A stretch of DNA of 64,000 nucleotides. Origin: Thermovibrio sp. Lineage in GTDB: Bacteria > Aquificota > Desulfurobacteriia > Desulfurobacteriales > Desulfurobacteriaceae. Position numbers and translations under genes: made by a program. The notes under the pieces were generated by a model. It was not told the origin of the DNA. It was given only the letters and a program-made list of their open reading frames with translations, and did not search any database. The DNA is taken from the NCBI GenBank assembly GCA_003978105.1, contig QOAO01000011.1:1-64000 (forward strand). Direction: 5' to 3'. Positions 25,511-34,809 of the stretch are shown here, one piece after another (position 1 is the stretch's first letter; every line of letters begins with the position of its first letter).

Positions 25511-27181
25511 ATGAGGAAATTTGCCCTTTTAATACCCGTTCTACTATCCTCCTGTGGAATTGGAAGCCTCAATCCCTTTAAAAAGGAACAACCTGTATAC
25601 ACGCCTTACACTCCAAAGAGTGAAAGCCAAACAGTTAAATCTGGGAAAAGAGGAATTGAAAATGTAGTTTTCTACATGAAGAGGTACTTTTCTCCCCTTA
25701 AGGGGGAAATTGTTCTAAACAGTTACGATGGATTTATCATAGACCTTGGAAGTAAGGATGGTGTCTCTGTAGGGGATAGGTTTATCTCTGAAAGTGGCGC
25801 GGTTTTAAAGGTTAAAGAAGTCAAGAAGAACTACTCAATTGCACTTCCTACACTGGGGAATCCTTTAGTAGGAGAGAGTGTTCAAAAGATTATCTTTAAT
25901 AAAATTGCCTACATAGACTTTACAAGGGAAAAAGGAAGGGAGCTCTACAGAAAACTGAAAGAGAATGTTAAAAACTTAAACCTTGCCCCCTATGAGGAAG
26001 GTGAAAAACTTAAGAGAATTTACCGTCTCAGGTATCCAAGCGACTTTAAGAGGAGAGTTCCTGTAGATAAACTAACAGGTTACGATGCCTACTTAGTTGT
26101 TTCAAGGGAGGGTGTCGCACTCTACGACACGACAAAACACTTGATTAAGTTTTTCCCTTGGGAGGGAGCTCCACAAACCTCCATTTTGGTCGCCATAGGT
26201 TCAGATTACACAGTTGTTTACGACTTTAAGGGACATGGAACAAGTTTGTTTGCCTTCAGTCCAGAAGGTCAGGTTGAATCAGAAATAGTTTCATTAAAGG
26301 AAAACAGTATTTTACTCTTCAAACCAACACCTTACGGAGTCAAACTTGTTAAGAAGTTTAAAAATCCCTTTAGGGGCTCATACCTGTTCCACACGTGTCC
26401 CGTTCAGATTAAGGGAGAAAAGCTTTTTATAGTTGATGGGTTCTATCAGGACAGTAAGAGCGTATCCTCGGGAGTGTTTAAATTTGTAAACGGAAAACTT
26501 GAGGAGGTAGCATCATCGAATTTCATTCTCTCGTGCTTTGATACAAACGGTGATGGGATTAACGATTCGATATTCGGACAGAATGTGAGCTCCGAAAGTG
26601 ACAAGTTCTTCGGAAGGAACGTTTACAGAATGAAACTTGAAAACGGGAAAATTAAGAAGGGAAGTAAGATAAAGGTTCCTAAGGGATTTCAGGTGACAAG
26701 TGCTCAAATGTTTAAGACTGGGGGTAAGGAGTACTTTGCCTACTACGACCTCAACTACTTCTTCAACGTATCCGACGGGGAAAAGGTTCTCTGGCGTTCG
26801 CCCATTCGGATTGGGGCATCCCCCAACTCAATATACTGGTACGAGGAGGACAACTTAGTCAGCTACTACATAACACCAAAGCCAAAACCGATTGATATTG
26901 ACGGAGACGGAAATCAGGAGGTTCTCTTCTCTCAAAACAAAAATGCGGTTCCGGGACTGCTCAGAAACATCTATACATTTGACGGTGGAAGGATTCTCCT
27001 CCTCTACAGAAGTGGAAACTCCTTTGACTGGGAGGAGGCGACAAATCCGATTTATAAAATGGGAGGAATTGAGGAGTTTGATTACCTTCCAGACCAGGAC
27101 ATCTTTGTAGCCATATTTACAAAGGTTAACATTTTAACGAATCCAAAATCGAAGTTACTGTTTATTAAACCTAAGATTTAG
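25511..27181 (+). CDS. Predicted lipoprotein with DxNGDG/DxDGDG repeat-type segments
   Basis: Function unknown. The 556-residue protein starts with a short lipoprotein signal peptide ending L-L-S-S-C, with Cys15 as the lipidation site, so it should be membrane-anchored on the outside. After a Pro/Lys-rich linker there is a small beta domain (about 55-125) and then a probable beta-propeller. Two calcium-loop-like segments, D-T-N-G-D-G-I-N-D-S (near 344) and D-I-D-G-D-G-N-Q-E-V (near 461), resemble FG-GAP/VCBS blades. ATG after TTTGGAGA. It is divergent from amt and is followed after 7 bases by a purine phosphorylase gene, without an obvious link. Confidence 0.75.
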   Translation: MRKFALLIPVLLSSCGIGSLNPFKKEQPVYTPYTPKSESQTVKSGKRGIENVVFYMKRYFSPLKGEIVLNSYDGFIIDLGSKDGVSVGDRFISESGAVLKVKEVKKNYSIALPTLGNPLVGESVQKIIFNKIAYIDFTREKGRELYRKLKENVKNLNLAPYEEGEKLKRIYRLRYPSDFKRRVPVDKLTGYDAYLVVSREGVALYDTTKHLIKFFPWEGAPQTSILVAIGSDYTVVYDFKGHGTSLFAFSPEGQVESEIVSLKENSILLFKPTPYGVKLVKKFKNPFRGSYLFHTCPVQIKGEKLFIVDGFYQDSKSVSSGVFKFVNGKLEEVASSNFILSCFDTNGDGINDSIFGQNVSSESDKFFGRNVYRMKLENGKIKKGSKIKVPKGFQVTSAQMFKTGGKEYFAYYDLNYFFNVSDGEKVLWRSPIRIGASPNSIYWYEEDNLVSYYITPKPKPIDIDGDGNQEVLFSQNKNAVPGLLRNIYTFDGGRILLLYRSGNSFDWEEATNPIYKMGGIEEFDYLPDQDIFVAIFTKVNILTNPKSKLLFIKPKI

Positions 27182-27188
27182 GAGCTCC

Positions 27189-27977
27189 ATGAAGGCGGCA
27201 GAGAAAGTCTTTGAGTTAACCGGGATTTCAAAGTTTGATTTTGCCGTTGTAGGTGGTTCTGGGATTAATTTGGGGAGAGCTCTATTTGAAATTCCCTACT
27301 CAGAGATTCCCGGAATGCCAATTCCGAAGGTTCCCGGCCATAAAGGTATCTTAAAGGTTTACAGTTTAAATGGAAGAAATGTTCTATTCTTTGAGGGAAG
27401 GTTTCACTACTACGAGGGAAGGAGCGATGGGGAAATTAGGTTTATTCCGGAGCTCTGCCAAAGGTTAGGGGTAGAGGTTTTCATACCAACGTGTGCCTCT
27501 GGGGCAGTTTCAAGGAAGGCAGTTTCTGCTGAAATCGGGGTTATCTACGACCACATAAACCTACTTGGAAGAAATCCTCTTGTAGGACTCATAGGAGATT
27601 TTGGCAGTAAGGTTTTTGTCAATGGAAAGGAGTTTTATGATAAAGAGTTGGTTGATGAATTTTTAAAAAAGGGACTTGAGCTTGGAGTTGGTGTAACTCC
27701 CGTTGTCCTTGCATCGATGCTTGGTCCAAACTACGAAACCTTTTCCGAAATAAGGATGCTTGAGGTAATAGGGGCGGACTGCGTAAGTATGTCGACAGTT
27801 CCAGAAGTTATAACAGCCAAATTTTTGGGAATGAAGGTTGTAGGATTGACCGTAATTACAAACGATACGTTAAAAAGGGAGGCCAACCACGAAGAGGTCT
27901 TAAAGTTGTCAAATGAGAGGAGTAAAAAGTTGAAGCTCCTTATAAAGGAAACTTTATCCTCTTTAAATTACCCCTAA
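27189..27977 (+). CDS. Purine nucleoside phosphorylase, trimeric PNP/MTAP family
   Basis: Phosphorolysis of purine nucleosides for salvage. Motifs: G-G-S-G-I near residue 22, E-I-P-G-M-P, V-P-G-H-K-G, G-R-F-H-Y-Y-E-G near 79, L-G-P-N-Y-E-T near 179 and G-A-D-C-V-S-M-S-T-V-P-E. The specificity position after T-V-I-T is Asn (N-D-T), as in inosine/guanosine-type PNP, rather than the Asp of methylthioadenosine phosphorylases; so 6-oxopurine nucleosides are the favoured substrates. Length 262. ATG after AGGAG. Apt at 38028-38588 would use released adenine. The 3' end overlaps the archaemetzincin gene by 15 bases. Confidence 0.88.
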   Translation: MKAAEKVFELTGISKFDFAVVGGSGINLGRALFEIPYSEIPGMPIPKVPGHKGILKVYSLNGRNVLFFEGRFHYYEGRSDGEIRFIPELCQRLGVEVFIPTCASGAVSRKAVSAEIGVIYDHINLLGRNPLVGLIGDFGSKVFVNGKEFYDKELVDEFLKKGLELGVGVTPVVLASMLGPNYETFSEIRMLEVIGADCVSMSTVPEVITAKFLGMKVVGLTVITNDTLKREANHEEVLKLSNERSKKLKLLIKETLSSLNYP

Positions 27978-28484
27978 TCTTTCCATTGAAGCTCTTAGTT
28001 TTTCACTGCAAATCTGGCAGAAATCCTCACCTTTAAAGTCTGTATCAGACAATGAGTTTGAAAAGTGCATTACACACCTTGGATTTGGACAGTGTTCTAA
28101 ACCAAATACGTGTCCCATTTCGTGGGTAATCTCCTTTCTGACCCTTGATAGAAACGACTCCTCATCGTCCGAAATCAACCTTGCGTACGAGACAATACAC
28201 CCCCTGAAGGGGTAGGCGACTCCAAAGACAAAGTTTAAGCCGTCAGAGTAGAGGTCGTAGGAAGTTAATCCTAAGGCAAAGAGGGAGCTCTCCGACTTTA
28301 AGTTGAGAATGTTTGAAAGTTGAACTTCTGCAAGTAGTTGATTGAACCTTTCTCCCCTTTCATCTGGAGGAATCGTACCCTCAAACTCAGGCTCTAAGTG
28401 AAACTTCTCCTTCAGTACCCCTTCCGTTTCCTCCTCAACTACATGAAGTGAAACCCCAACGGTGAATATAGAACACCTTTTCAT
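27963..28484 (-). CDS. amzA: Archaemetzincin-type zinc metalloprotease
   Basis: A 173-residue intracellular zinc protease of the metzincin clan. The catalytic motif H-E-M-G-H-V-F-G-L-E-H places ligands at His121, His125 and His131 and the base at Glu122; Met139 fits the Met-turn. The archaemetzincin-specific second zinc site is complete: Cys132, Cys137, Cys156 and Cys159. No signal peptide. Physiological substrates of this family are unknown. The ATG overlaps the hslO TGA (TGATG), so it is translationally coupled to the redox chaperone Hsp33. Confidence 0.9.
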   Translation of the reverse strand: MKRCSIFTVGVSLHVVEEETEGVLKEKFHLEPEFEGTIPPDERGERFNQLLAEVQLSNILNLKSESSLFALGLTSYDLYSDGLNFVFGVAYPFRGCIVSYARLISDDEESFLSRVRKEITHEMGHVFGLEHCPNPRCVMHFSNSLSDTDFKGEDFCQICSEKLRASMERLGVI

Positions 28485-29464
28485 CAGTTAGTCCCCTTTT
28501 CCTTCTCCTTTAAAATTTCATCTATCTCCTCAGGAGAGAAGAAGTATTCCTCACCGCAGAAGTTACACCTTATCGAAACGCCCCCTTCCTTCTTTAGACT
28601 TTCAAGCTCCTCCTTCGGCATTGCAAAAAGACTCCTGCCTGCAACCTCCTTTGAACACTTACACTTAAAGGAGAGCTCCTTAAGGGCTAAAAGTTCTGTT
28701 GTAAACCCGTTAAATATCATCTCTGCAATGTCCTCTGGCCTCTTTCCCTCCTTAATTAGGGAGCTTACAGGTGGTAAGCTCTTAACGTTCTTCTCCAACT
28801 TATCGATTGCCCTTTCAGAGGCTCCAGGTAACGGTTGGGCCAAAAATCCCCCAGCTGCTTCAACCTTTCCAGTTTCCCCTACCAAAACACCAATTCCGAC
28901 GGCAGATGGAATCTGTTCAGACTTTAATAGGTAGTAAGCTATGTCCTGAGCTATTTCACCTGAAACTATAGGGACCGAACTCTCGTAGGGCGTCCCAAAT
29001 CCCAAATCCTTAACAACGGTTAAGATACCCTTACCTACGGCTTTAGCTATATCGAACTTTTTTCTACCATTTTCCACTTTTGTAAATGTGGGAACATCGG
29101 GGTTTTGAACAAATCCCCTAACCTCCCCCTTAGCATTGGCCTCTGCAACAACAAGCCCTATAGGGCCATCTCCCTCTATTCTCAGTAAAACTCTCTGCTC
29201 GGTCCCGTGCTTTAAAAGTGAGGTTAGAAGGAGAGCTCCTGTTAAAGCCCTTCCTAAAACAGCGGTTGCAATGGGAGATAGCTTATGCCTCAACCTTGCT
29301 ATTTCACACAGGTTTGTTGTCCTTACAACAAAAGCCCTTAGAGCATCCTCCCTTGTAACTGTAATTACACCGTAATCTCTATCCTGAAAGTAGTTTCTTA
29401 AGTCCCTCTTTACATCGTTTGTCAGCTCTTTTAAAAACTCCTTTCTTGAACCTAAATTTCTCAT
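28484..29464 (-). CDS. hslO: HslO, Hsp33 redox-regulated chaperone
   Basis: A holdase activated by oxidation of a four-cysteine zinc centre. R-T-T-N-L-C-E-I-A-R-L-R-H and G-R-A-L-T-G-A-L-L-L mark the N-terminal domain; the switch is C-K-C-S near residue 268 and C-N-F-C near 301. At 326 residues it carries about 35 extra N-terminal residues before the usual start, and an exact GGAGGAGAT site precedes the ATG used, so the extension looks real. Co-transcribed with amzA. Confidence 0.93.
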   Translation of the reverse strand: MRNLGSRKEFLKELTNDVKRDLRNYFQDRDYGVITVTREDALRAFVVRTTNLCEIARLRHKLSPIATAVLGRALTGALLLTSLLKHGTEQRVLLRIEGDGPIGLVVAEANAKGEVRGFVQNPDVPTFTKVENGRKKFDIAKAVGKGILTVVKDLGFGTPYESSVPIVSGEIAQDIAYYLLKSEQIPSAVGIGVLVGETGKVEAAGGFLAQPLPGASERAIDKLEKNVKSLPPVSSLIKEGKRPEDIAEMIFNGFTTELLALKELSFKCKCSKEVAGRSLFAMPKEELESLKKEGGVSIRCNFCGEEYFFSPEEIDEILKEKEKGTN

Positions 29465-29531
29465 ATCTCCTCCAGAATTTTGTAACTATAAATTTATGAT
29501 ATACTCAAAAGAAAGGTGATTAAGGGGAAAA

Positions 29532-31493
29532 ATGCTAAGTGAAGTTGTAGTAAGAGAGATAGAGAGAAATATTTACGAACTATGTAAAAACTACTTTTCT
29601 AAAGAGGCCCTTCAGGAACTGCTCTCAGGCTATGATATAGAGGATTTATGTAGAAGACAGTCTAAAAGTTGCACTGAACTGTTGGTAAATTATTTAGATA
29701 ATGAAGATTTTCTTAAAAATAGAAAAAAGGAAATAATTTTAAACGGCAGAAAAATATTTAGTTTGGGAGTTCCTATTGCCGTATTTTTAGACCTATTTGA
29801 GCAAATAAACAGTCGAATATCCAACATACTGGACTCAGAAAAGGTTCCAAAGGATATTTTAAAGAAATTCAGAAAATTAAGAAGGGATTTTTTAAATACA
29901 ATATCTTTAGGATTTCTTTGGGCCTCCCTTGAAGAGAGGGAAAAGTTAGCGGAAAGCATTCCAAGTGAAAGTAGAATGCTTTTTATAGAGTTCATATCCT
30001 TTTTTAAGGAGATTACTGAAAATCAATTTAGTAAAGTAGAAAAAAAGCTTGAAGAACTGGAAAGGGAGATTAATAAACTCTTCGTTAATATCTTAATATC
30101 TTCTAACGAATTTAGATGTAACATATTTAGTTTGTTCAAGTTAATAAAACACTACATTTTTTTATTTAAAAAGTTCTACTCAAGTAATAACTTTACTGCA
30201 TACATAATTTATGAACAAACTATGGATTTTATAGAGAAATTAATCAATTGTTACTACGTTTTAATTACAAAAAAAACAGTAACAGACCTTGAAGAATTAA
30301 TAGAATTCCTCTTAAAAAACAGAAAGGAGAGCTGGAGATTAATTATAATAGATCCCTCAGAGATAAGCTTCATCAATAAAGTTTATGGATTTGCCGTCGG
30401 GGATGAAATTTTTAAGAAACTGTTAAAAGTCGTCTCTATGTCTTTTCATGAGGACGGGGGAACTGCAGTATTTAAGTGCAACGAAGGGATTGTATGTATT
30501 CTAACAAGAAAACTGTTGGAAAAGGACTTTTCAGACCTTCACCTAAAATTAGAGAGGAAAATCAGGAAAAAATTGGTAAGTTTAGATGTTAAAACACATA
30601 TATTAGACCTTTTCATACCAAAAAATTGCCAAAACGTACTCCCATTAGAGGAACTAAAAGAAATTATACCTATTCTTATCAGAGAATCCAAAAAAGAGGA
30701 AAAGAGATACGCACGGTACAACTTGTGTAATTTAGAACTAATTAAAAAAGCAGTTCATTTCTTAGACTTCCAGAACTACATAGTGGAGAAGTTGAAAAAT
30801 GGAGAGGTTAGTATAGCTGTCCAACCTATCGTTAACCTTCAAAATGGAAAAGTGGAACACTACGAAGTCCTATTTAGAATGATTGACAGACAGAAAAATA
30901 TCATCCCTGCCCATGAAATTATAGATGTAATTTTTGATTTGAAGCTAATTCATCTGTTGGATATAGCAATCCTAAGGAAAGTTGTCAAAAATATAGACAT
31001 ATTTAAGAAAAATGACATTAACAATATCTTTGTAAACTTGAGTCCAAATACCCTAAAAGTAGAGAGAAACTTGAAAGAGATTTTAAACCTTCTATCTCAA
31101 ATTTCAAAAGACCTAAAATTAGGAGTTGAGATTACAGAACAGGCCCTTTTGGAAGAGCATGAAATTTTGAAATCCCTCTTGGACAATATAAAGGTTCCCC
31201 TATCCCTCGATGATTTTGGAGCAGGTTACTCGTCTTTTTCAAGCTTACTCAAAATAATTGAATCCCTACCCCTAAAATTTTTAAAAATTGATGGCAGTTA
31301 CGTAAAGAACATATCAAACTCCAACAATTCAAAGATTTTGGTTCAAACAATAAACGCAATGGCCCACTCCCTTAGCCTCAAAACAATTGCCGAATTTGTA
31401 GAGAATGAGAAAATACTTAAATTACTGAAGGAATTAGGAGTTGATTACGGACAAGGATACTACCTTGGAAGACCGGAGCTCCTCATCCCTTAA
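29532..31493 (+). CDS. EAL-domain protein (c-di-GMP phosphodiesterase candidate) with degenerate GGDEF
   Basis: A 653-residue cytoplasmic protein. An N-terminal helical region (1-250, no recognised sensor) precedes a degenerate GGDEF domain (about 255-400), where F-I-N-K-V-Y-G is recognisable but the GGDEF site reads K-C-N-E-G, so it is probably inactive or GTP-binding only. The EAL domain (about 415-650) keeps the catalytic set: E in E-V-L (replacing EAL), N-L-S-P-N, E-I-T-E, D-D-F-G-A-G-Y, L-K-I-D-G, A-E-F-V-E, and G-Q-G-Y-Y-L-G. Phosphodiesterase activity is therefore likely. ATG. Composition is distinctly A/T-rich compared with neighbours. It abuts the opposing MBL gene with no spacing. 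Confidence 0.88.
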   Translation: MLSEVVVREIERNIYELCKNYFSKEALQELLSGYDIEDLCRRQSKSCTELLVNYLDNEDFLKNRKKEIILNGRKIFSLGVPIAVFLDLFEQINSRISNILDSEKVPKDILKKFRKLRRDFLNTISLGFLWASLEEREKLAESIPSESRMLFIEFISFFKEITENQFSKVEKKLEELEREINKLFVNILISSNEFRCNIFSLFKLIKHYIFLFKKFYSSNNFTAYIIYEQTMDFIEKLINCYYVLITKKTVTDLEELIEFLLKNRKESWRLIIIDPSEISFINKVYGFAVGDEIFKKLLKVVSMSFHEDGGTAVFKCNEGIVCILTRKLLEKDFSDLHLKLERKIRKKLVSLDVKTHILDLFIPKNCQNVLPLEELKEIIPILIRESKKEEKRYARYNLCNLELIKKAVHFLDFQNYIVEKLKNGEVSIAVQPIVNLQNGKVEHYEVLFRMIDRQKNIIPAHEIIDVIFDLKLIHLLDIAILRKVVKNIDIFKKNDINNIFVNLSPNTLKVERNLKEILNLLSQISKDLKLGVEITEQALLEEHEILKSLLDNIKVPLSLDDFGAGYSSFSSLLKIIESLPLKFLKIDGSYVKNISNSNNSKILVQTINAMAHSLSLKTIAEFVENEKILKLLKELGVDYGQGYYLGRPELLIP

Positions 31494-32303
31494 CTATCTT
31501 TGCTTGACAACTGAAAGTGTATTTAAGTCTAAAATCATGTTATCGTAGGCAGCAATAACCTTTACTCCTAATCTTTTGGTCAGGTCTAAAGCAACCTCCC
31601 AAGGCTTTGCCTTAATCATTGTTCTTCCAAAGTGAGTGAGAATAGTCAAATTGGGTCTAATTTCACCTATTATCTCTTCTGCATCGGGAACGGAGAGGTG
31701 GTCAATTTTAGGGTTCGGATTTAAAAGAGTTACGTTCAGGATTAATAAATCTTTAGCTTCACTGTAAGCTCCTATTAACCTGTCAAAGAACTTCGTATCT
31801 GAAATGTAGCCAATTTTTTTCTCTCTCCAACTAAATATTAAACCGTAGGTTTCAACACCGTGAACGTGTTTCACCGGCGTTTTGAAGGATAAATCCTTTG
31901 AGAGTTCAGTCGAAAACCCCTCCTTTAAAATTGTTGTCTTTTCAATGTTGTTTCTCGTATACTTTAGAACAACAGGGTCCTTATCTATACAGTCTGAAGG
32001 GCAGAAGAGCTCTCCCCTCTTTTCCTTTCCCCCGAGTGTCATCGACTCTAAAATGTGGTTAACATCTGCACAGTGGTCCAAATGTCTGTGGGAGAGAATT
32101 ACCACATCGGTCCAGTAAGGTTCTATTCCCTTTTTGTGGGAGTGGACAAAGGCTCCGGGACCTGGGTCGACGTGAATGTTTAACTCCGGAAATCCAAAGT
32201 AAAGACCACCAGCCTGTCTTTCAAATCCAAAGGCTACGTACCTTGCTCCTGCAGTTCCTAAAAAAACCAACTTTCCCTTGAGGGTTTCTTTCGTTAACTT
32301 CAA
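31494..32303 (-). CDS. Metallo-beta-lactamase fold hydrolase
   Basis: A 269-residue MBL-superfamily protein with the metal motif L-S-H-R-H-L-D-H near residue 70, a further H-G-V-E segment, S-D-T-K-F-F near 169 and T-H-F-G-R-T-M near 227. The layout resembles the RNase Z/phosphodiesterase branch, but the exosite is absent, so no substrate is assigned. TTG start overlapping the lpxA stop; last gene of the long minus-strand run from ispG. Confidence 0.8.
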   Translation of the reverse strand: MKLTKETLKGKLVFLGTAGARYVAFGFERQAGGLYFGFPELNIHVDPGPGAFVHSHKKGIEPYWTDVVILSHRHLDHCADVNHILESMTLGGKEKRGELFCPSDCIDKDPVVLKYTRNNIEKTTILKEGFSTELSKDLSFKTPVKHVHGVETYGLIFSWREKKIGYISDTKFFDRLIGAYSEAKDLLILNVTLLNPNPKIDHLSVPDAEEIIGEIRPNLTILTHFGRTMIKAKPWEVALDLTKRLGVKVIAAYDNMILDLNTLSVVKQR

Positions 32304-33076
32304 GCCGGACAGATACCCCTCTTTGAAGTCTTGATGAAGTTGACCATCTCCATTACTTCTGGAAAATCTGAAAACTCCTCCTCAACCTTTTGAACCGAAA
32401 GGTTTATTGGTTCGTCCGTCTTGAATAAAATCTCAAAGGCAGTTGTGAGGGCTCTTATCGTCTCCCTACTGAATCCCCTCCTCCTCAAGCCTACTATGTT
32501 AATTCCCTCAAGTTTTGCCCTGTTACCCTTTGCCACCGTGTAGGGAGGAACGTCCCTATGAACGGCAGATGCACCCCCAACCATTGCGTGCTTTCCAATT
32601 CTAACGAACTGATGAATTCCTGTAAGTCCACCTATAACTGCATACTCTCCAATCTCAACGTGACCAGCTATTTGAACGGCATTTGCAACTATTGCTCCCC
32701 TCTCTATCCTTACATCGTGGGCTACGTGAACGTAGGCCATTAAAAGGACGTCATCCCCAACAAAGGTTAAACCTCCTCCTCCCTCCGTTCCTTTATGGAT
32801 TGTTACGTACTCCCTTATCCTTACCCTGTTACCTATGATTACTCTCGTATCCTCACCTTTAAACTTTAAGTCCTGAGGGTTCACACCGATGTGTGAGGAA
32901 TAGATTTCACATTCCTCTCCTATCTCAGTTCTCCCCTCAATGACAGTTCCCTTTTTAATAACAGTTCCTTTTCCAACCTTTACGTTTCTTCCTACAAAGG
33001 CAAAGGGTTCAACGGTAACATTTTCGGAGAGGAAAGCCCCCTCCTCAACAACGGCAAGTCTATGAACAAATGCCAT
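32300..33076 (-). CDS. lpxA: LpxA, UDP-N-acetylglucosamine acyltransferase
   Basis: First step of lipid A synthesis, transferring 3-hydroxyacyl from ACP to UDP-GlcNAc. The 258-residue protein is a left-handed beta-helix with hexapeptide repeats (V-K-V-G-K-G-T-V-I-K-K-G pattern) from about 20 to 185 and the H-V-A-H-D catalytic-His region near 118-122, followed by a helical C-terminus. ATG overlapping the fabZ stop. Position after fabZ matches the classical fabZ-lpxA pairing competing for the same acyl-ACP. Confidence 0.94.
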   Translation of the reverse strand: MAFVHRLAVVEEGAFLSENVTVEPFAFVGRNVKVGKGTVIKKGTVIEGRTEIGEECEIYSSHIGVNPQDLKFKGEDTRVIIGNRVRIREYVTIHKGTEGGGGLTFVGDDVLLMAYVHVAHDVRIERGAIVANAVQIAGHVEIGEYAVIGGLTGIHQFVRIGKHAMVGGASAVHRDVPPYTVAKGNRAKLEGINIVGLRRRGFSRETIRALTTAFEILFKTDEPINLSVQKVEEEFSDFPEVMEMVNFIKTSKRGICPA

Positions 33077-33510
33077 TACTTCCTCACTATCATCGCCATA
33101 ATTTCAGCATCACAGACAAGACTATTATCTACAAAAGCCTCTCCCTTCATTTTTGAAAGCTTCGATTTAATCACTGTCGGCTCAAGAACAAACTTGACCG
33201 TATCTCCAGGCCTTACAGGCTTTCTAAACCTTGCCCTATCTATTCCCATAAAGTAAACCACGTAGTCCTTTGGGGACAGGTCAAAGGACTTGAACATCAA
33301 GATACAACCAACTTGAGCCATTGCTTCTATGAGCAGAGCTCCGGGAAATATTGGATGTCCGGGAAAATGTCCCTGGAAGAAAGGTTCGTTTATCGTTACG
33401 TTTTTTATGCCGACAATCCTCTTTTTTGGTTCAAATTCAACTATTTTGTCAACAAGCAGAAAGGGATACCTGTGGGGAATAAGTTCCATAATTTCAACTA
33501 TGTCTATCAC
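33076..33510 (-). CDS. fabZ: FabZ, 3-hydroxyacyl-ACP dehydratase
   Basis: Hot-dog-fold dehydratase of fatty acid elongation. [12 protein letters not shown] at residues 11-22 and [20 protein letters not shown] (about 48-67) hold the catalytic His and Glu. Length 144, usual. GTG start. Between ispF and lpxA. Confidence 0.95.
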   Translation of the reverse strand: MIDIVEIMELIPHRYPFLLVDKIVEFEPKKRIVGIKNVTINEPFFQGHFPGHPIFPGALLIEAMAQVGCILMFKSFDLSPKDYVVYFMGIDRARFRKPVRPGDTVKFVLEPTVIKSKLSKMKGEAFVDNSLVCDAEIMAMIVRK

Positions 33511-33523
33511 TAAGCCAACCTCC

Positions 33524-34000
33524 CTAAAGTTTCTTTAAGAGAGTAACCGCTTGGGCAGAAATCCCCTCCTCTCTCCCTTCAAAGCCTAAACCTTCAGTGG
33601 TTGTAGCTTTTACAGACACACTGTTGATGGGAACCTCCAAAACCTCTGAAATGTTCTTTCTCATCTCCTCCTTGTAGGGAGAGAGTTTCGGTCTCTGAGC
33701 AACAACTGTAGAATCTACATTGACAACCCGGTAACCATTTTTGTTGACTATTCTGTTAACCTCTTTTAAGAGAATAAGGCTTGAAATTCCCTTGAATCTA
33801 TCGTCACTGTCTGGAAAGTGTTCACCAATATCGCCCAAAGAGAGGGCTCCTAAAATCGCATCACAAATTGCATGAATTAAAACATCAGCATCAGAGTGCC
33901 CTTTGAGCCCTTTAGCATAAGGAATCTCAACACCACCTATGACCAATCGGTATCCTTCCTCTAACCTGTGAACGTCGTACCCTATTCCTATCCGGTACAT
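33524..34000 (-). CDS. ispF: IspF, 2-C-methyl-D-erythritol 2,4-cyclodiphosphate synthase
   Basis: MEP-pathway enzyme. The zinc site D-V-H (residues 9-11, in G-I-G-Y-D-V-H), [10 protein letters not shown] near 35, and G-D-I-G-E-H-F-P-D near 57 are all present in 158 residues. ATG start shared with the stop region of the receiver-domain gene. With ispG at 43135-44244 it supports isoprenoid supply for quinones. Confidence 0.95.
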   Translation of the reverse strand: MYRIGIGYDVHRLEEGYRLVIGGVEIPYAKGLKGHSDADVLIHAICDAILGALSLGDIGEHFPDSDDRFKGISSLILLKEVNRIVNKNGYRVVNVDSTVVAQRPKLSPYKEEMRKNISEVLEVPINSVSVKATTTEGLGFEGREEGISAQAVTLLKKL

Positions 34001-34797
34001 TAGGCAAGTCTGCTTTTTATAAGTTTCTCTACCTCTTCCCTTATAACTTTCTCTGCTACCTCTGGAATAACTTCCCAGGCAATTTCCCTAATTATTTCCT
34101 CAACTCTTTCTTCAGGAAGGGATATACCAACACCTTTTGATTTTTTCTTAACCTCTTCAACAGCTTTTTTTTCTATAGCTTCCTCCGGAACGCTTTTTTC
34201 AAGTTCCTCGGTTGAAACCTCAACAACGGGAATTTTCTCTTCTGGAAGTTGTTTTAATGTTGTTGCAGAAGTAGTTCTTTCCTCTTTCCTTGTCTCTTGT
34301 AAAACAGGAAACTCCTTAGGAGTCTCTTCTTCAATGACAGGAATAGTGGGAATTTCAGACTCTTCCGGTTGAAGAGTTACTACTTCAGGGGGTTTTTCCT
34401 CAGGCTCCTCTAAAGGTGAAACGACAAGTTCAGGCTGAACAGGAAGTGACTTCCCCTTTACTTCTCTCAAAGTGGAGATTAACTCATCAACGGTAAATGG
34501 CTTCCTAAGAGCTTTTAAGGCTCCTAAGGATAGAGCCTTCTCGGCATCAAATCCCTCTTTTTCATAACCAATAAAAATTGCTGGAACTCCCAACTTCACA
34601 AGTTCTGGAAGGAGCTCATATCCTGAAGAGAGGGAAATTGTTACATCAACTATTGCAACGTCGGGCTTTTCCGTAGAAACAACGTTTAAAGCCTCTTTCA
34701 GAGTTTTAGCATGAACTACATCAATACCTCTTAAAGAGAGAACAACATCGAACAGTTTATGCCAGGTTTCCTTGTCATCAACGAAGAGAACTTTCAT
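34000..34797 (-). CDS. Receiver-domain protein with Pro/Glu-rich linker and amphipathic C-terminus
   Basis: A CheY-like receiver fills residues 1-115: acidic pair Asp7/Asp8, phosphoacceptor Asp51 (I-V-D-V) and Lys99 (R-K-P-F). The conserved Thr/Ser is replaced by Gly77, so phosphorylation signalling may be altered. About 110 residues of Pro/Glu/Val-rich linker follow, then a conserved-looking amphipathic helix pair (about 228-265, with [10 protein letters not shown]). No DNA-binding domain. ATG. The preceding gene on the operon is a membrane-anchored coiled-coil protein 12 bases away; the two may form one signalling or localisation pair (inference). Confidence 0.82.
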   Translation of the reverse strand: MKVLFVDDKETWHKLFDVVLSLRGIDVVHAKTLKEALNVVSTEKPDVAIVDVTISLSSGYELLPELVKLGVPAIFIGYEKEGFDAEKALSLGALKALRKPFTVDELISTLREVKGKSLPVQPELVVSPLEEPEEKPPEVVTLQPEESEIPTIPVIEEETPKEFPVLQETRKEERTTSATTLKQLPEEKIPVVEVSTEELEKSVPEEAIEKKAVEEVKKKSKGVGISLPEERVEEIIREIAWEVIPEVAEKVIREEVEKLIKSRLA

Positions 34798-34809
34798 TCT
34801 TAACCTCTT

